DNA of 42,130 nucleotides from Clostridia bacterium (GTDB lineage Bacteria > Bacillota > Clostridia > Christensenellales > Borkfalkiaceae). The position numbers and the translations under genes are program-made. The notes beneath the pieces were generated by a model. The model had not been told where the DNA came from, did not search any database, and saw only the letters and a list, made by a program, of their open reading frames with translations. Below, piece after piece: positions 7,838 through 15,543 of the stretch (positions are counted from its first letter, which is position 1; each line of letters starts with the position of its first letter). The stretch spans positions 7,887 to 50,016 of the forward strand of contig JAJQDC010000045.1 in NCBI GenBank assembly GCA_021202395.1. Reading direction: 5' to 3'.

Positions 7838-9871
7838 ATGGAAGAAGCACAGAGCAACAGATTCTTAGGAGAAGCTAAAATTTCTAAACTGCTTTTAAAA
7901 TTTTCCATACCGTGTGTACTTTCACTTCTGATAAGCTCGCTCTACAATATAGTAGACCAGATCTTTATCGGCAACAGCGAACTTGGAACCATAGGCATTG
8001 CAGCTACGTCTATAGTGTTCCCCCTTACTATTATTGCGCAAGCTTTTGCGTGGTGCTACGGAGACGGCAACGCCGCCTACCTGAGCATTTGCCAAGGCAA
8101 CAAAAATACCGAAAAGGCACATAAAAGCGTGGGCAGTATGCTCATTTTAACGCTTGTTACCAGCGTTATTCTGCTTGCAATATTTTTCCCTTTGATGGAT
8201 AATATACTCTATTTATTCGGCGCAAGCGAAAACTCTATAGGCATGGCAAGCGAATACTTTACCATAGTGCTGTCTTTCTTCCCGGTATTCATGCTCATGA
8301 ATATGATGAACGCCGTGGTAAGAGCAGACGGCAGCCCTTCCTTTTCTATGGCGTCTATGTTAAGCGGCGCGGTAATAAATATAGCGTTAGACCCCGTATT
8401 CATATTTGCGTGCAAATGGGGCATCGCAGGCGCGGCATGGGCTACGGTAATAGGTCAGGTTGTTTCCTTTATAATATCCTTTGTTTACTTTTTCAGAACA
8501 AAGACGTTTAAACTTACACTTAAAAGTTTTATACCCGACTTCAAGCTTATGGGCACCTGCATAAAACTTGGGTTATCTTCCTTCATCACGCAGATGTCTA
8601 TAGTAGCAATATCGCTTGTATGCAACATAATGCTCTCCAAATACGGCGCTATGTCTGTTTATAAGCAGGATATTCCCATAGCCGTAATAGGCATAGAGAC
8701 AAAGGTGTTTACCATAGTAATAAACCTTGTCGTAGGCGTTATACTGGGTGCGCAGCCGATATTGGGCTATAACTATGGCGCAAAGAGATACGACCGCGTG
8801 CGGCAGACTTACAAACTTGTACTTATTACAACACTAATAATAGGCATAGTAGCCACCATACTGTTTGAAGCCTGCCCCAATGCAATCATGAGCATATTCG
8901 GTTCGGGCAGCGGTGAAGGAATTGACCCCGAACTATATGCCGAATACGGCGCACTTACGTTCAGGATATTCCTTTGCCTGGTAACGTTTACATGCACTAT
9001 AAAGATGACATCCATCTTCTTCCAGTCGCTGGGCAAACCCATACAGGCTATAGTATCTTCTTTATTAAGGGATATAGTGTGCTTTATTCCCCTTGTATGT
9101 ATAATACCAGCTGTTGCAGTAAATGTAACAGGCGACGACAATGCGGGTATTACCGCCTTGTTGTGGGCTGCACCATGCGCCGACTTTATTGCTATGATAG
9201 TAGCCGTGATACTTACCGTGCTGTTCTTCCGTTCGTTAAAGAAAAAGGAGCTTGCAGAAGGCAAGATGGCTGCATACGAAGGAGCGGCAATACAGCCGAC
9301 TCAAAAGGGCGTTATTGTAACCATTGCAAGACGGCACGGTTCGGCTGGCAAACAGGTTGGCAAGCTTGTAGCCGAAAAACTTGGCATACCCTTTTACTAC
9401 AAAGAGATGGTTGCGCTTGCCGCACAGGAAAGCGGACTGGATAAGGAGTTTATTTCTGACATAAACAGTAATTCCCCCGCCATTATGCGCGATCTATACT
9501 TAAGCACCGACGTAGTGCAGCAGGCAGTTGCCGCACAGGATAAGATTATACGCAGGATAGCCGACGAAGGTTCTTGCGTTATTGTGGGCAGGGCAGCCGA
9601 CTACGTTTTAAGGGACTACCCCGACGTGGTAAAAGTTTTTGTTGACGCACCTGCAGATTTTAAAGTTAATAAGGTTATGGAGATGTACGGCGACACCCGT
9701 GAAGACGCCGAAAAGAATATAAAGCGTGCCGACAGCGCAAGGGCTGCTTACTACAAGAGCATTTCCGGCAAGACGTGGGGCGACAAGGGTAACTACGACA
9801 TTTGCGTAAACTCCGCCGAAGGGCTTGACAAATGTGCCGACGATATTTGCAATTACACAGAAAAAAGGTAA
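7838..9871 (+). CDS. MATE efflux transporter fused to a cytidylate-kinase-like domain
   Basis: Of 677 residues, about 1-455 are a MATE/NorM-type transporter: RFLGEAKISKLLLKFSIPCVLSLL start, NIVDQIFIGN, about 12 hydrophobic segments, and the second-half repeat GAQPILGYNYGAKRYDRV. MATE proteins export cationic compounds by Na+ or H+ antiport. Residues about 475-677 match the Cytidylate_kin2-type P-loop fold: VIVTIARRHGSAGKQVGKLV (loop GSAGKQ), GIPFYYKEMV, CVIVGRAADYVL, and a C-terminal YDICVNS segment. The start is the ATG at 7838 behind GGAGG (7820-7824); an earlier in-frame ATG lies in repeat DNA. The fusion is in one uninterrupted frame. Whether the kinase-like domain binds nucleotide or regulates transport is unknown. 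Confidence 0.9.
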   Translation: MEEAQSNRFLGEAKISKLLLKFSIPCVLSLLISSLYNIVDQIFIGNSELGTIGIAATSIVFPLTIIAQAFAWCYGDGNAAYLSICQGNKNTEKAHKSVGSMLILTLVTSVILLAIFFPLMDNILYLFGASENSIGMASEYFTIVLSFFPVFMLMNMMNAVVRADGSPSFSMASMLSGAVINIALDPVFIFACKWGIAGAAWATVIGQVVSFIISFVYFFRTKTFKLTLKSFIPDFKLMGTCIKLGLSSFITQMSIVAISLVCNIMLSKYGAMSVYKQDIPIAVIGIETKVFTIVINLVVGVILGAQPILGYNYGAKRYDRVRQTYKLVLITTLIIGIVATILFEACPNAIMSIFGSGSGEGIDPELYAEYGALTFRIFLCLVTFTCTIKMTSIFFQSLGKPIQAIVSSLLRDIVCFIPLVCIIPAVAVNVTGDDNAGITALLWAAPCADFIAMIVAVILTVLFFRSLKKKELAEGKMAAYEGAAIQPTQKGVIVTIARRHGSAGKQVGKLVAEKLGIPFYYKEMVALAAQESGLDKEFISDINSNSPAIMRDLYLSTDVVQQAVAAQDKIIRRIADEGSCVIVGRAADYVLRDYPDVVKVFVDAPADFKVNKVMEMYGDTREDAEKNIKRADSARAAYYKSISGKTWGDKGNYDICVNSAEGLDKCADDICNYTEKR

Positions 9872-9889
9872 ATTTATATAACTCAACTA

Positions 9890-9918
9890 TTGACACGGTG
9901 GGCGAATTATGGTATAAT
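9890..9918 (+). promoter_or_regulatory. Consensus sigma-A promoter of the toxin-antitoxin pair
   Basis: TTGACA (9890-9895), 17-bp spacer, TATAAT (9913-9918); a perfect match about 40 bp before the antitoxin start. Phd/YefM antitoxins usually repress such promoters. Confidence 0.85.
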
Positions 9919-9959
9919 TAGCGTATAATAAGAATATAATATTGACAGGAGATATTAAT

Positions 9960-10235
9960 ATGACGCCTTTACCCAAGATTATACCAGTAAACGAACTAAA
10001 AAACACGGCAAGCATAATGAAAACTTGTCAGGAAAGCGATGTACCTATTGTGATTACTAAAAACGGGTACGGCGAAGCCGTAATGATGAGCGTAAAACTC
10101 TATGAAGAATTGTTTGCAAAAATGCAGGCAGCTGCGCTTATTAATGAAAGTTTAGATGAAATAGACAACGGTGCTCCCCTTATGGACGGCGAAGAGTTTT
10201 TCAAATCTATGAAGGCTAAATATGGCAAAGCATAA
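9960..10235 (+). CDS. Phd/YefM-family antitoxin
   Basis: Type II antitoxin, 91 aa. The N-terminal half fits the Phd/YefM DNA-binding fold: IIPVNELKNTASIMKTCQES, then PIVITKNGYGEAVMMSVKLYEEL, a family hallmark. The C-terminal half (about 60-91) would wrap the toxin. The ATG at 9960 is preferred because AGGAGAT (9947-9953) sits eight bases upstream; a TTG at 9942 is in frame but lies before that site. It overlaps the toxin gene by 14 bp, so the two are translationally coupled. Confidence 0.92.
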   Translation: MTPLPKIIPVNELKNTASIMKTCQESDVPIVITKNGYGEAVMMSVKLYEELFAKMQAAALINESLDEIDNGAPLMDGEEFFKSMKAKYGKA

Positions 10236-10482
10236 ACTACGTATATCCCCTGCAGCGCAGGCAGATATGGAGCAGATTTTTAAATATATTTCTATTGAGC
10301 TTTGCAATCCGTCGGCGGCGGATGACCAGATTGACGATTTTTTCAAGGCGCTTGATAATACTTGTATGTTTCCAGAAAGTTGCCCATATGTCAATAACGA
10401 ATTCGTAAAAGATAAAACTCTGCGCAAGTTATTAGTAAACAATTACTTAATATTTTATCAAATTAAAAATGATGAAGTATAG
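10222..10482 (+). pseudogene. ParE/RelE-type toxin truncated by an in-frame amber codon
   Basis: The 86-residue product has the ParE/RelE plan: LRISPAAQADMEQIFKYIS, then LRKLLVNNYLIFYQIKNDEV. Translation stops at TAG (10480-10482). In the same frame the next codons encode VVRILYGMRNYKYLL up to TAA at 10528-10530, which is the conserved last strand and C-terminus of the family. A single CAG to TAG change explains it. The toxin therefore lacks about 16 C-terminal residues and is probably weakened or dead, while the antitoxin looks intact. TAG is an ordinary stop elsewhere (yraN), so recoding is not favoured. An assembly error cannot be excluded. Confidence 0.8.
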
Positions 10483-10543
10483 GTCGTACGCATATTATAC
10501 GGCATGAGAAATTATAAGTATTTACTGTAATTAAATAGTAACC

Positions 10544-10572
10544 AGCCGCCGGTTGCGTTGCAACCAGCGGCT
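10544..10572. terminator. Strong hairpin between convergent genes
   Basis: AGCCGC-C-GGTTGC, loop GTT, GCAACC-A-GCGGCT: a 12-bp stem with one mismatch between the toxin and the minus-strand aldolase. There is no clean T tract, so it is a weak call as an intrinsic terminator. Confidence 0.5.
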
Positions 10573-10623
10573 TACTTATACATTAATATTTTTAAACTTA
10601 GCTTTAATTAAATAATATTTTAC

Positions 10624-11604
10624 TTAATCTACCCCTAAAATTTCCTGGATAAATTTTTCGTAGTCAGTTCTGCCTGCTTTTATAAAATCTATTGCGGCGT
10701 AAGGGTGCACGTTCTGCAAGCCCGTTAAAAGGTAAGCGGTATCGTAGCCCCACGTGGTGGTCTTTTTTAAATCGTTCATATACTCACGTATAAATTTAAG
10801 AATTGGCTCCATCTTGTATTTGGGGTTCTTTAAAAACCCTAAAAGGGCTTCTGTATAGCAGTTACCCGCACCCCTGCCCATGCCGCAGACGGTGCCGTCT
10901 AAATAGTTTACCCCCTTTGCGCACGCTTCTATTGTGTTGGCAAAAGCAAGCTGCTGGTTGTTGTGTGCGTGTATGCCGATCTGTTTGTTGTACTTTTCTC
11001 CGAATTCAAGATACATATCGCAGACTCTTCTTATCTCTTCGGGGTAGAGTGCGCCAAAGCTGTCTACTATAACTATAATATCCACGGGGGACTGCCCCAC
11101 AATCTCTAACGACTGCTTTAAGTTGCTTTCCTGTGTTTTGGATATAGCCATAATATTACAGCTTGTTTTATAGCCCATTTTATGGCAGTATTCTATCATC
11201 TCTACGGCAGAAGGTATCTGATGCACGTAAGTTGCAATGCGGTATAAATCTATTACCGACTCGTTTTTAGGTATTACTTCTTCCTTTAAATCTACCCTGC
11301 CTACGTCTGACATAACGCTTATAAGCATATCCGTCTTGTTTTCGCCGCCTATAGCATCGCGGATATCCTGCTCGTCGCAGAACTTCCATTTGCCGAATTT
11401 ATTTACGTCAAAAAGTTTTTTGGATACCTTGTAGCCGAACTCCATAATATCTACGCCTGCAGCGGCATTGGCTGCATACAAAGCCTTTACAAAGTCGTCT
11501 GAAAAATAAAATGAATTAACTATGCCGCCATCGCGCAGCGTTGCGTCAAGAATTTTCACACTCTTTCTGTATGTATGAAGATTACCGGGATTCTCCATAA
11601 ACAT
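10624..11604 (-). CDS. DRE-TIM aldolase (HMGL-like domain protein)
   Basis: Of 326 residues, about 15-270 form an HMGL-like TIM barrel. It shows VKILDATLRDGG (the Arg-Asp metal and catalytic motif), VDIMEFGYK, the strand IIVIVDSFGALYPEEIRRVC and the metal-binding His-x-His in GIHAHNNQQLAFANTIEA. It resembles the aldolase domain of 4-hydroxy-2-oxovalerate aldolases, but no partner dehydrogenase is nearby, so the substrate is open. Two ATGs, at 11604 and 11598, are both possible behind AAGGAG. It is monocistronic, with its own promoter at 11643-11671. Confidence 0.85.
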   Translation of the reverse strand: MFMENPGNLHTYRKSVKILDATLRDGGIVNSFYFSDDFVKALYAANAAAGVDIMEFGYKVSKKLFDVNKFGKWKFCDEQDIRDAIGGENKTDMLISVMSDVGRVDLKEEVIPKNESVIDLYRIATYVHQIPSAVEMIEYCHKMGYKTSCNIMAISKTQESNLKQSLEIVGQSPVDIIVIVDSFGALYPEEIRRVCDMYLEFGEKYNKQIGIHAHNNQQLAFANTIEACAKGVNYLDGTVCGMGRGAGNCYTEALLGFLKNPKYKMEPILKFIREYMNDLKKTTTWGYDTAYLLTGLQNVHPYAAIDFIKAGRTDYEKFIQEILGVD

Positions 11605-11642
11605 ATTCTCCTTTTGTAGTTATAAAGTTAATAATTTTATTT

Positions 11643-11671
11643 ATTTTAACAGAAAGAACAATTATTGTCAA
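11643..11671 (-). promoter_or_regulatory. Sigma-A promoter of the aldolase gene
   Basis: Minus strand TTGACA (11671-11666), 17-bp spacer, TAAAAT (11648-11643), about 40 bp before the start codon. Confidence 0.8.
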
Positions 11672-11722
11672 CGTAAATACAGCAGTTATGCAAAAAGGGC
11701 ATAACGCAGTAATTGGCACATA

Positions 11723-12937
11723 TTACCATTCTTTTTTTAACAAAAAATCTGCAAGATGAATTATTTTTATTCCCTTTTCGTTAGCCCCAGCGTAATCGTC
11801 AAGAACCACTATATATTTGGGAAAATTATCTTTGATTTTTTCAAGATTACCAACTTCCCGCTCTCTGCCGTTTGCACTTTCGGGAATTGTCCTGCACACC
11901 TGAACATAAACCTTTTCTTCGCGGAGTATACCCACAAAATCTATTTCTTTATCACCGCAATACCCCACATAAGCCTGGTACCCGCGGCGTAAAAACTCAA
12001 GATAAACGATATTTTCTATCATTGACGAAACAGAAGTATCGTAATAGCCAAGAACGGCATACTTTAACGAAGGGTCGGCAAGATAATATTTTTCCTGCGC
12101 CCTCATAACGGCTTTGCCCTGGATATTATACCTTTCTGCTTTATAAAGAATATAAGCCTTTTGCAGCAGCTGCAAATAATTGTAAACTGTTTCTATATCC
12201 AGGCTGCGCCCTTCGCTTTTCATATAAGCGCATACAGACTGCGCCGAAAAAGTTTTACCCACATTTTCAAACGCAAACTTTACAATCCTTTCAAACTGGT
12301 CTACCTTTCTTATGTTTCCGCGCTTTACTATATCGTTAAAGATTACTGAATTATATATATCACGTACTATTGTATACGCATCCTGCTGGCTGTAATTAGC
12401 CGCCGATACCGCAGGGAATCCGCCCGTTTTTATATAATTGGCAAGGTATTCCTTATTTGTTTTTTCTTCTCCGCAGGCTTTACGGAACGTTATATATTCA
12501 CTGAAAGACAAGGTATATACAGGAATTACCACATACCTGCCTGTAAGATAAGTAGATATTTCGCTTGACATCAGTTTGGAATTAGAGCCGGTAACAAATA
12601 TGTTTACCCCCTTACTTTCTATAAGGCTGTTTACCGCCTTTTCCCATTCGGGTATTTCCTGCACTTCATCCAACAGAAGGTAATATCTGCCGCCATCCGT
12701 CATGCGGGAACAGACCTCATGGTAAAGCTTACTGCCGGAATTTATCTCTTCAAACTCGTAAGAATCAAGCTTGGCATATATTATATTTTGCGAAGGAACG
12801 CCCCTTTGTATAAGCCTTTGGGCAACCGCTTCTAAAATTGTGGACTTGCCGCACCTGCGTATTCCTGTAATTATTTTTACAAGCGGAGCATCAATAAACT
12901 GCTCTATGCGTTCCATATATAACGGTCTTTCTATCAT
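11723..12937 (-). CDS. AAA ATPase with DUF4143 C-terminal domain
   Basis: 404 residues. The N-terminal AAA_14 domain has Walker A ITGIRRCGKSTILE (about 20-33), Walker B YYLLLDEVQEIPEWE, sensor FVTGSNSKLMSSEISTYLTGRY and the SFSEY segment. The C-terminal DUF4143 region (about 205-350) includes YNSVIFNDIVKRGNIRK, a winged-helix-like stretch, and a nuclease-like strand EIDFVGILREEKVYVQVCRT. Such proteins are common and often in multiple copies in gut anaerobes; their role is not settled. The ATG at 12937 follows AAGGGG. A promoter and the tandem hairpins lie just upstream. Confidence 0.88.
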   Translation of the reverse strand: MIERPLYMERIEQFIDAPLVKIITGIRRCGKSTILEAVAQRLIQRGVPSQNIIYAKLDSYEFEEINSGSKLYHEVCSRMTDGGRYYLLLDEVQEIPEWEKAVNSLIESKGVNIFVTGSNSKLMSSEISTYLTGRYVVIPVYTLSFSEYITFRKACGEEKTNKEYLANYIKTGGFPAVSAANYSQQDAYTIVRDIYNSVIFNDIVKRGNIRKVDQFERIVKFAFENVGKTFSAQSVCAYMKSEGRSLDIETVYNYLQLLQKAYILYKAERYNIQGKAVMRAQEKYYLADPSLKYAVLGYYDTSVSSMIENIVYLEFLRRGYQAYVGYCGDKEIDFVGILREEKVYVQVCRTIPESANGREREVGNLEKIKDNFPKYIVVLDDYAGANEKGIKIIHLADFLLKKEW

Positions 12938-12960
12938 GGCACACCCCTTTACTTGACATT

Positions 12961-12988
12961 ATTATACCACATTAAAATAAAAAGTCAA
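12961..12988 (-). promoter_or_regulatory. Promoter of the AAA/DUF4143 gene
   Basis: Minus strand TTGACT (12988-12983), 16-bp spacer, TATAAT (12966-12961). The -35 box abuts the first of three tandem hairpins. Confidence 0.7.
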
Positions 12989-13096
12989 CACTTTTATCGG
13001 GTTATACTCCGATAAAAGTGTTGTTTTAAGCAAAGTTATCGGGTTATACTCCGATATAAACGGTATTTTAAGCAAAGTTATCGGGTTATACCCCGA
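12986..13096. repeat. Three tandem palindromic units
   Basis: TATCGGGTTATACTCCGATA occurs at about 12994-13013 and 13039-13058, and once more with ACCCC at about 13080-13098. Each is a CGG/CCG hairpin; units 2 and 3 are preceded by TTTTAAGCAAAGT. The first is extended to ACACTTTTATCGG/CCGATAAAAGTGT and can serve as the recG terminator. The third ends at the recG stop codon. Confidence 0.6.
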
Positions 13097-15112
13097 TTAA
13101 TTCAGCACTACGTCTTTTAAACTTTCGTACTTTTGCATGGCAAGCGAACGCAGGTTGGTTACGTCGTAACCGCCCGAAAAGGCTTCATCGGCAATGGCTT
13201 TAGCCGTAAAAATCACGCTTGCGGGGAACTTTAAATTCTTTATTTCGGTAAGCACCCTGCCGCTCTGCCGTGTACCCATAAAGTCGCCGCTGCCCCTCAT
13301 TTCAAGGTCGTATTCCGCAATCTTAAAGCCGTCGGTATTGTTCTTTATCACACCCAGCCGCTCCCTTGCCTGCGGCGTATCCGCACCCATAAGCAAAAAG
13401 CAGTAGCTCTTCTGGTCGCCCCTGCCAACCCTTCCGCGCAGCTGGTGTAACTGGGAAAGGCCGAACCGTTCGGCATTATATATAACCATAACGGTTGCAT
13501 CGGGAACGTCTACCCCTACTTCTATTACGGTAGTAGACACAAGGCAGTCGTACTTTTTAGCTTTAAAGTCTGCCATAACCTGGTTCTTTTGGGCATCCTT
13601 CATCTTGCCGTGTAAAAGCGCAAGGCGCACACCGCGCATCCTTGCCTGCAGGTCTTCGTAAAGTTCGGTAACAGACATAACTGTGCCTTCGTCATCCCCT
13701 TCAATCTTGGGGCAGACAAAGTAAGTCTGCCTGCCGGCTTTAGCCTGTTTTGCTATGTAGGCAAGCATGTCGTTGTACTTGGACGAAGGTATTACAGAAG
13801 TAGATATCTCCTGCCGTGAAGAAGGCTTGTCTTTTATGGTGCTTATTTCAAGATCGCCGTAAAAGATAAGGGATAGTGTGCGGGGAATGGGTGTAGCAGA
13901 CATAATTAACACATCGCAGCCTTCCCCTTTTTCTGAAAGGGAAGAGCGCTGTGCCACGCCGAAGCGGTGCTGCTCGTCGCACACTACAAAAGCCAACCTT
14001 TCAAAACCGACGTCCTTTTGTATAACCGCGTGGGTGCCGCACACTATGGCGGCGGTGCCGCTTTTAAGCGCAGCTTTAACTTCCCTTTTTTCCGCCGCGG
14101 TAGAAGAGCCCGTCAAAAGCCTTACGTCGTAGTCGGGGAAGTATCTTTTTATAAGTGCAAAGTTCTGCCTTGCAAGCACTTCGGTGGGGGCAATCATTGC
14201 AGCCTGATAGCCCGATTTAACCGCCATATATATGCCCGTCAACGCAACCGCCGTTTTGCCGCTGCCAACGTCGCCCTGCAGCAGCCTGTTCATTTTTACG
14301 GGGGAATGAACGTCGTTGTAAATATCCCTTACCGCCGCCTTTTGCCCTGCGGTAAATTCAAACGGAAAGCGCGCCATAAATTCCGCCGTCTGCCTTTCGG
14401 TAACGCCGTAGGAGTTGAGCCGCACCGTCTTGCCGTCCCCCTTTATCACCTTGAATGCAGAAATAAGCAAAAAGTACTCTTCCAGCGCAACGCGTGAAGC
14501 GCCGTCGGCGGCGTCCTGTCCGTCAGCGGGGTTATGCACTTTAGTGTAAGCTTCATGCAGCGGCATAAGGGAATACTTTACCCTTAAGCCCGCAGGTATC
14601 GCGCTTGAGATAATAACTTTAGAAAGCGCCTGGCGGACAGCGTCCCGCACTACCTTTTGCGTAAGAGTGCCCGCAAGCGGATAAACGGGAATTATACCCT
14701 TTAAATTCTTGTTTTTGTCGGCAGGCTCAAAAGTGGGGTTTACCATGGTTATACCCATGCCGTACTTGTTCTGCACCCTGCCGTAAAAAAGAAATTCTCC
14801 CCTGTCAAGCTTTTGCGCCACGTACGGCTGGTTAAACCATATGGCGGTAAAAATGCAGCCGTTCTGCTGGCACATAGCCTTAACGTGCGGGCGGCGCGAG
14901 TAGCGGTTAAATTCCACGTTGAGCACTTCGCAGTGAACAAGCGCAATCTGGTTGTGGTAAAGGCTGGTGATGCTCTCTGCCTTGGTCAGGTCAAGGTAAT
15001 CGCGTGGATAATGCCTTACCAGATCTTCGCAGGAATAAATATTAAGTTTTGCAAATTCCTTTTCCCGTTTATCGGAAATGTACTTTAAATCGGTAAGTTT
15101 CATATCTGACAT
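13097..15112 (-). CDS. recG: ATP-dependent DNA helicase RecG
   Basis: Branch-migration helicase acting on stalled forks and Holliday junctions. 671 residues, full length: an N-terminal wedge/OB domain (about 50-200), Walker A RLLQGDVGSGKTAVAL (about 280-295), motif II VVCDEQHRFGV, motif III MSATPIPRTL, and motif VI QLRGRVGRGDQKSYCFLL. The start is uncertain because neither the ATG at 15112 nor the one at 15103 has a good ribosome site. It lies downstream of fakA and asp23 as in Bacillus, but 430 bp of repeats intervene, so it may be a separate unit. Confidence 0.97.
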   Translation of the reverse strand: MSDMKLTDLKYISDKREKEFAKLNIYSCEDLVRHYPRDYLDLTKAESITSLYHNQIALVHCEVLNVEFNRYSRRPHVKAMCQQNGCIFTAIWFNQPYVAQKLDRGEFLFYGRVQNKYGMGITMVNPTFEPADKNKNLKGIIPVYPLAGTLTQKVVRDAVRQALSKVIISSAIPAGLRVKYSLMPLHEAYTKVHNPADGQDAADGASRVALEEYFLLISAFKVIKGDGKTVRLNSYGVTERQTAEFMARFPFEFTAGQKAAVRDIYNDVHSPVKMNRLLQGDVGSGKTAVALTGIYMAVKSGYQAAMIAPTEVLARQNFALIKRYFPDYDVRLLTGSSTAAEKREVKAALKSGTAAIVCGTHAVIQKDVGFERLAFVVCDEQHRFGVAQRSSLSEKGEGCDVLIMSATPIPRTLSLIFYGDLEISTIKDKPSSRQEISTSVIPSSKYNDMLAYIAKQAKAGRQTYFVCPKIEGDDEGTVMSVTELYEDLQARMRGVRLALLHGKMKDAQKNQVMADFKAKKYDCLVSTTVIEVGVDVPDATVMVIYNAERFGLSQLHQLRGRVGRGDQKSYCFLLMGADTPQARERLGVIKNNTDGFKIAEYDLEMRGSGDFMGTRQSGRVLTEIKNLKFPASVIFTAKAIADEAFSGGYDVTNLRSLAMQKYESLKDVVLN

Positions 15113-15499
15113 TGTTTGTTTTAAATAATATTCTTGCCTTCCCTTAGTGTAGCGACAATAAGGTAGAACAGCATCTGAAAGGCGTTCTTGCTTTACTGTT
15201 CGCGAGCCGCTCTCTTACAGTTCGCTCTCGCGGGATTCTTCGACTACGCTCAGAATGACGTGCTTTTCTGCCGACCAAGATTTTTGATAAGGTATAATTA
15301 AAATAATACTCCGCATTATAACGGCACACAACCTTGTGTCATTGCGCGTGAGCGTTAGCGCTACTTTGCGCACCGCATTATAAAAAGGCTTCAGATAAAT
15401 GGGCGCAGATATTTCCATGCGGTAGAGCCCGCTCACAATGACGTATGGTCTGCTGTCGATTACAATAAGGCACCACCCGCTTTAAAACATATTTTATTA
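15113..15499. repeat. Repeat mosaic between recG and fakA
   Basis: A C-type block (about 15195-15262, GCGGGATTCTTCGACTACG then AGAATGACG) and a second C unit (about 15338-15442) holding a forward E unit at 15346-15407. No gene is supported. Confidence 0.7.
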
Positions 15500-15525
15500 A
15501 AGGGAAGGATAGACATCCTTCCCTT
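15500..15525 (-). terminator. Terminator of fakA
   Basis: AAGGGAAGGAT, loop AGAC, ATCCTTCCCTT: an 11-bp perfect stem 19 bp past the fakA stop, followed on the minus strand by AATAAAATAT rather than a long T run. Confidence 0.7.
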
Positions 15526-15543
15526 GTAAAATCGTATTTAAAA

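Noticed and set aside
10480-10482. TAG as a sense codon in this genome
   Set aside because: yraN ends with TAG in the normal place, so a single mutation in the toxin gene is simpler.
12986-13096. Short CRISPR-like array
   Set aside because: The units are self-complementary, the stretches between them are similar rather than unique, and no cas genes are present.
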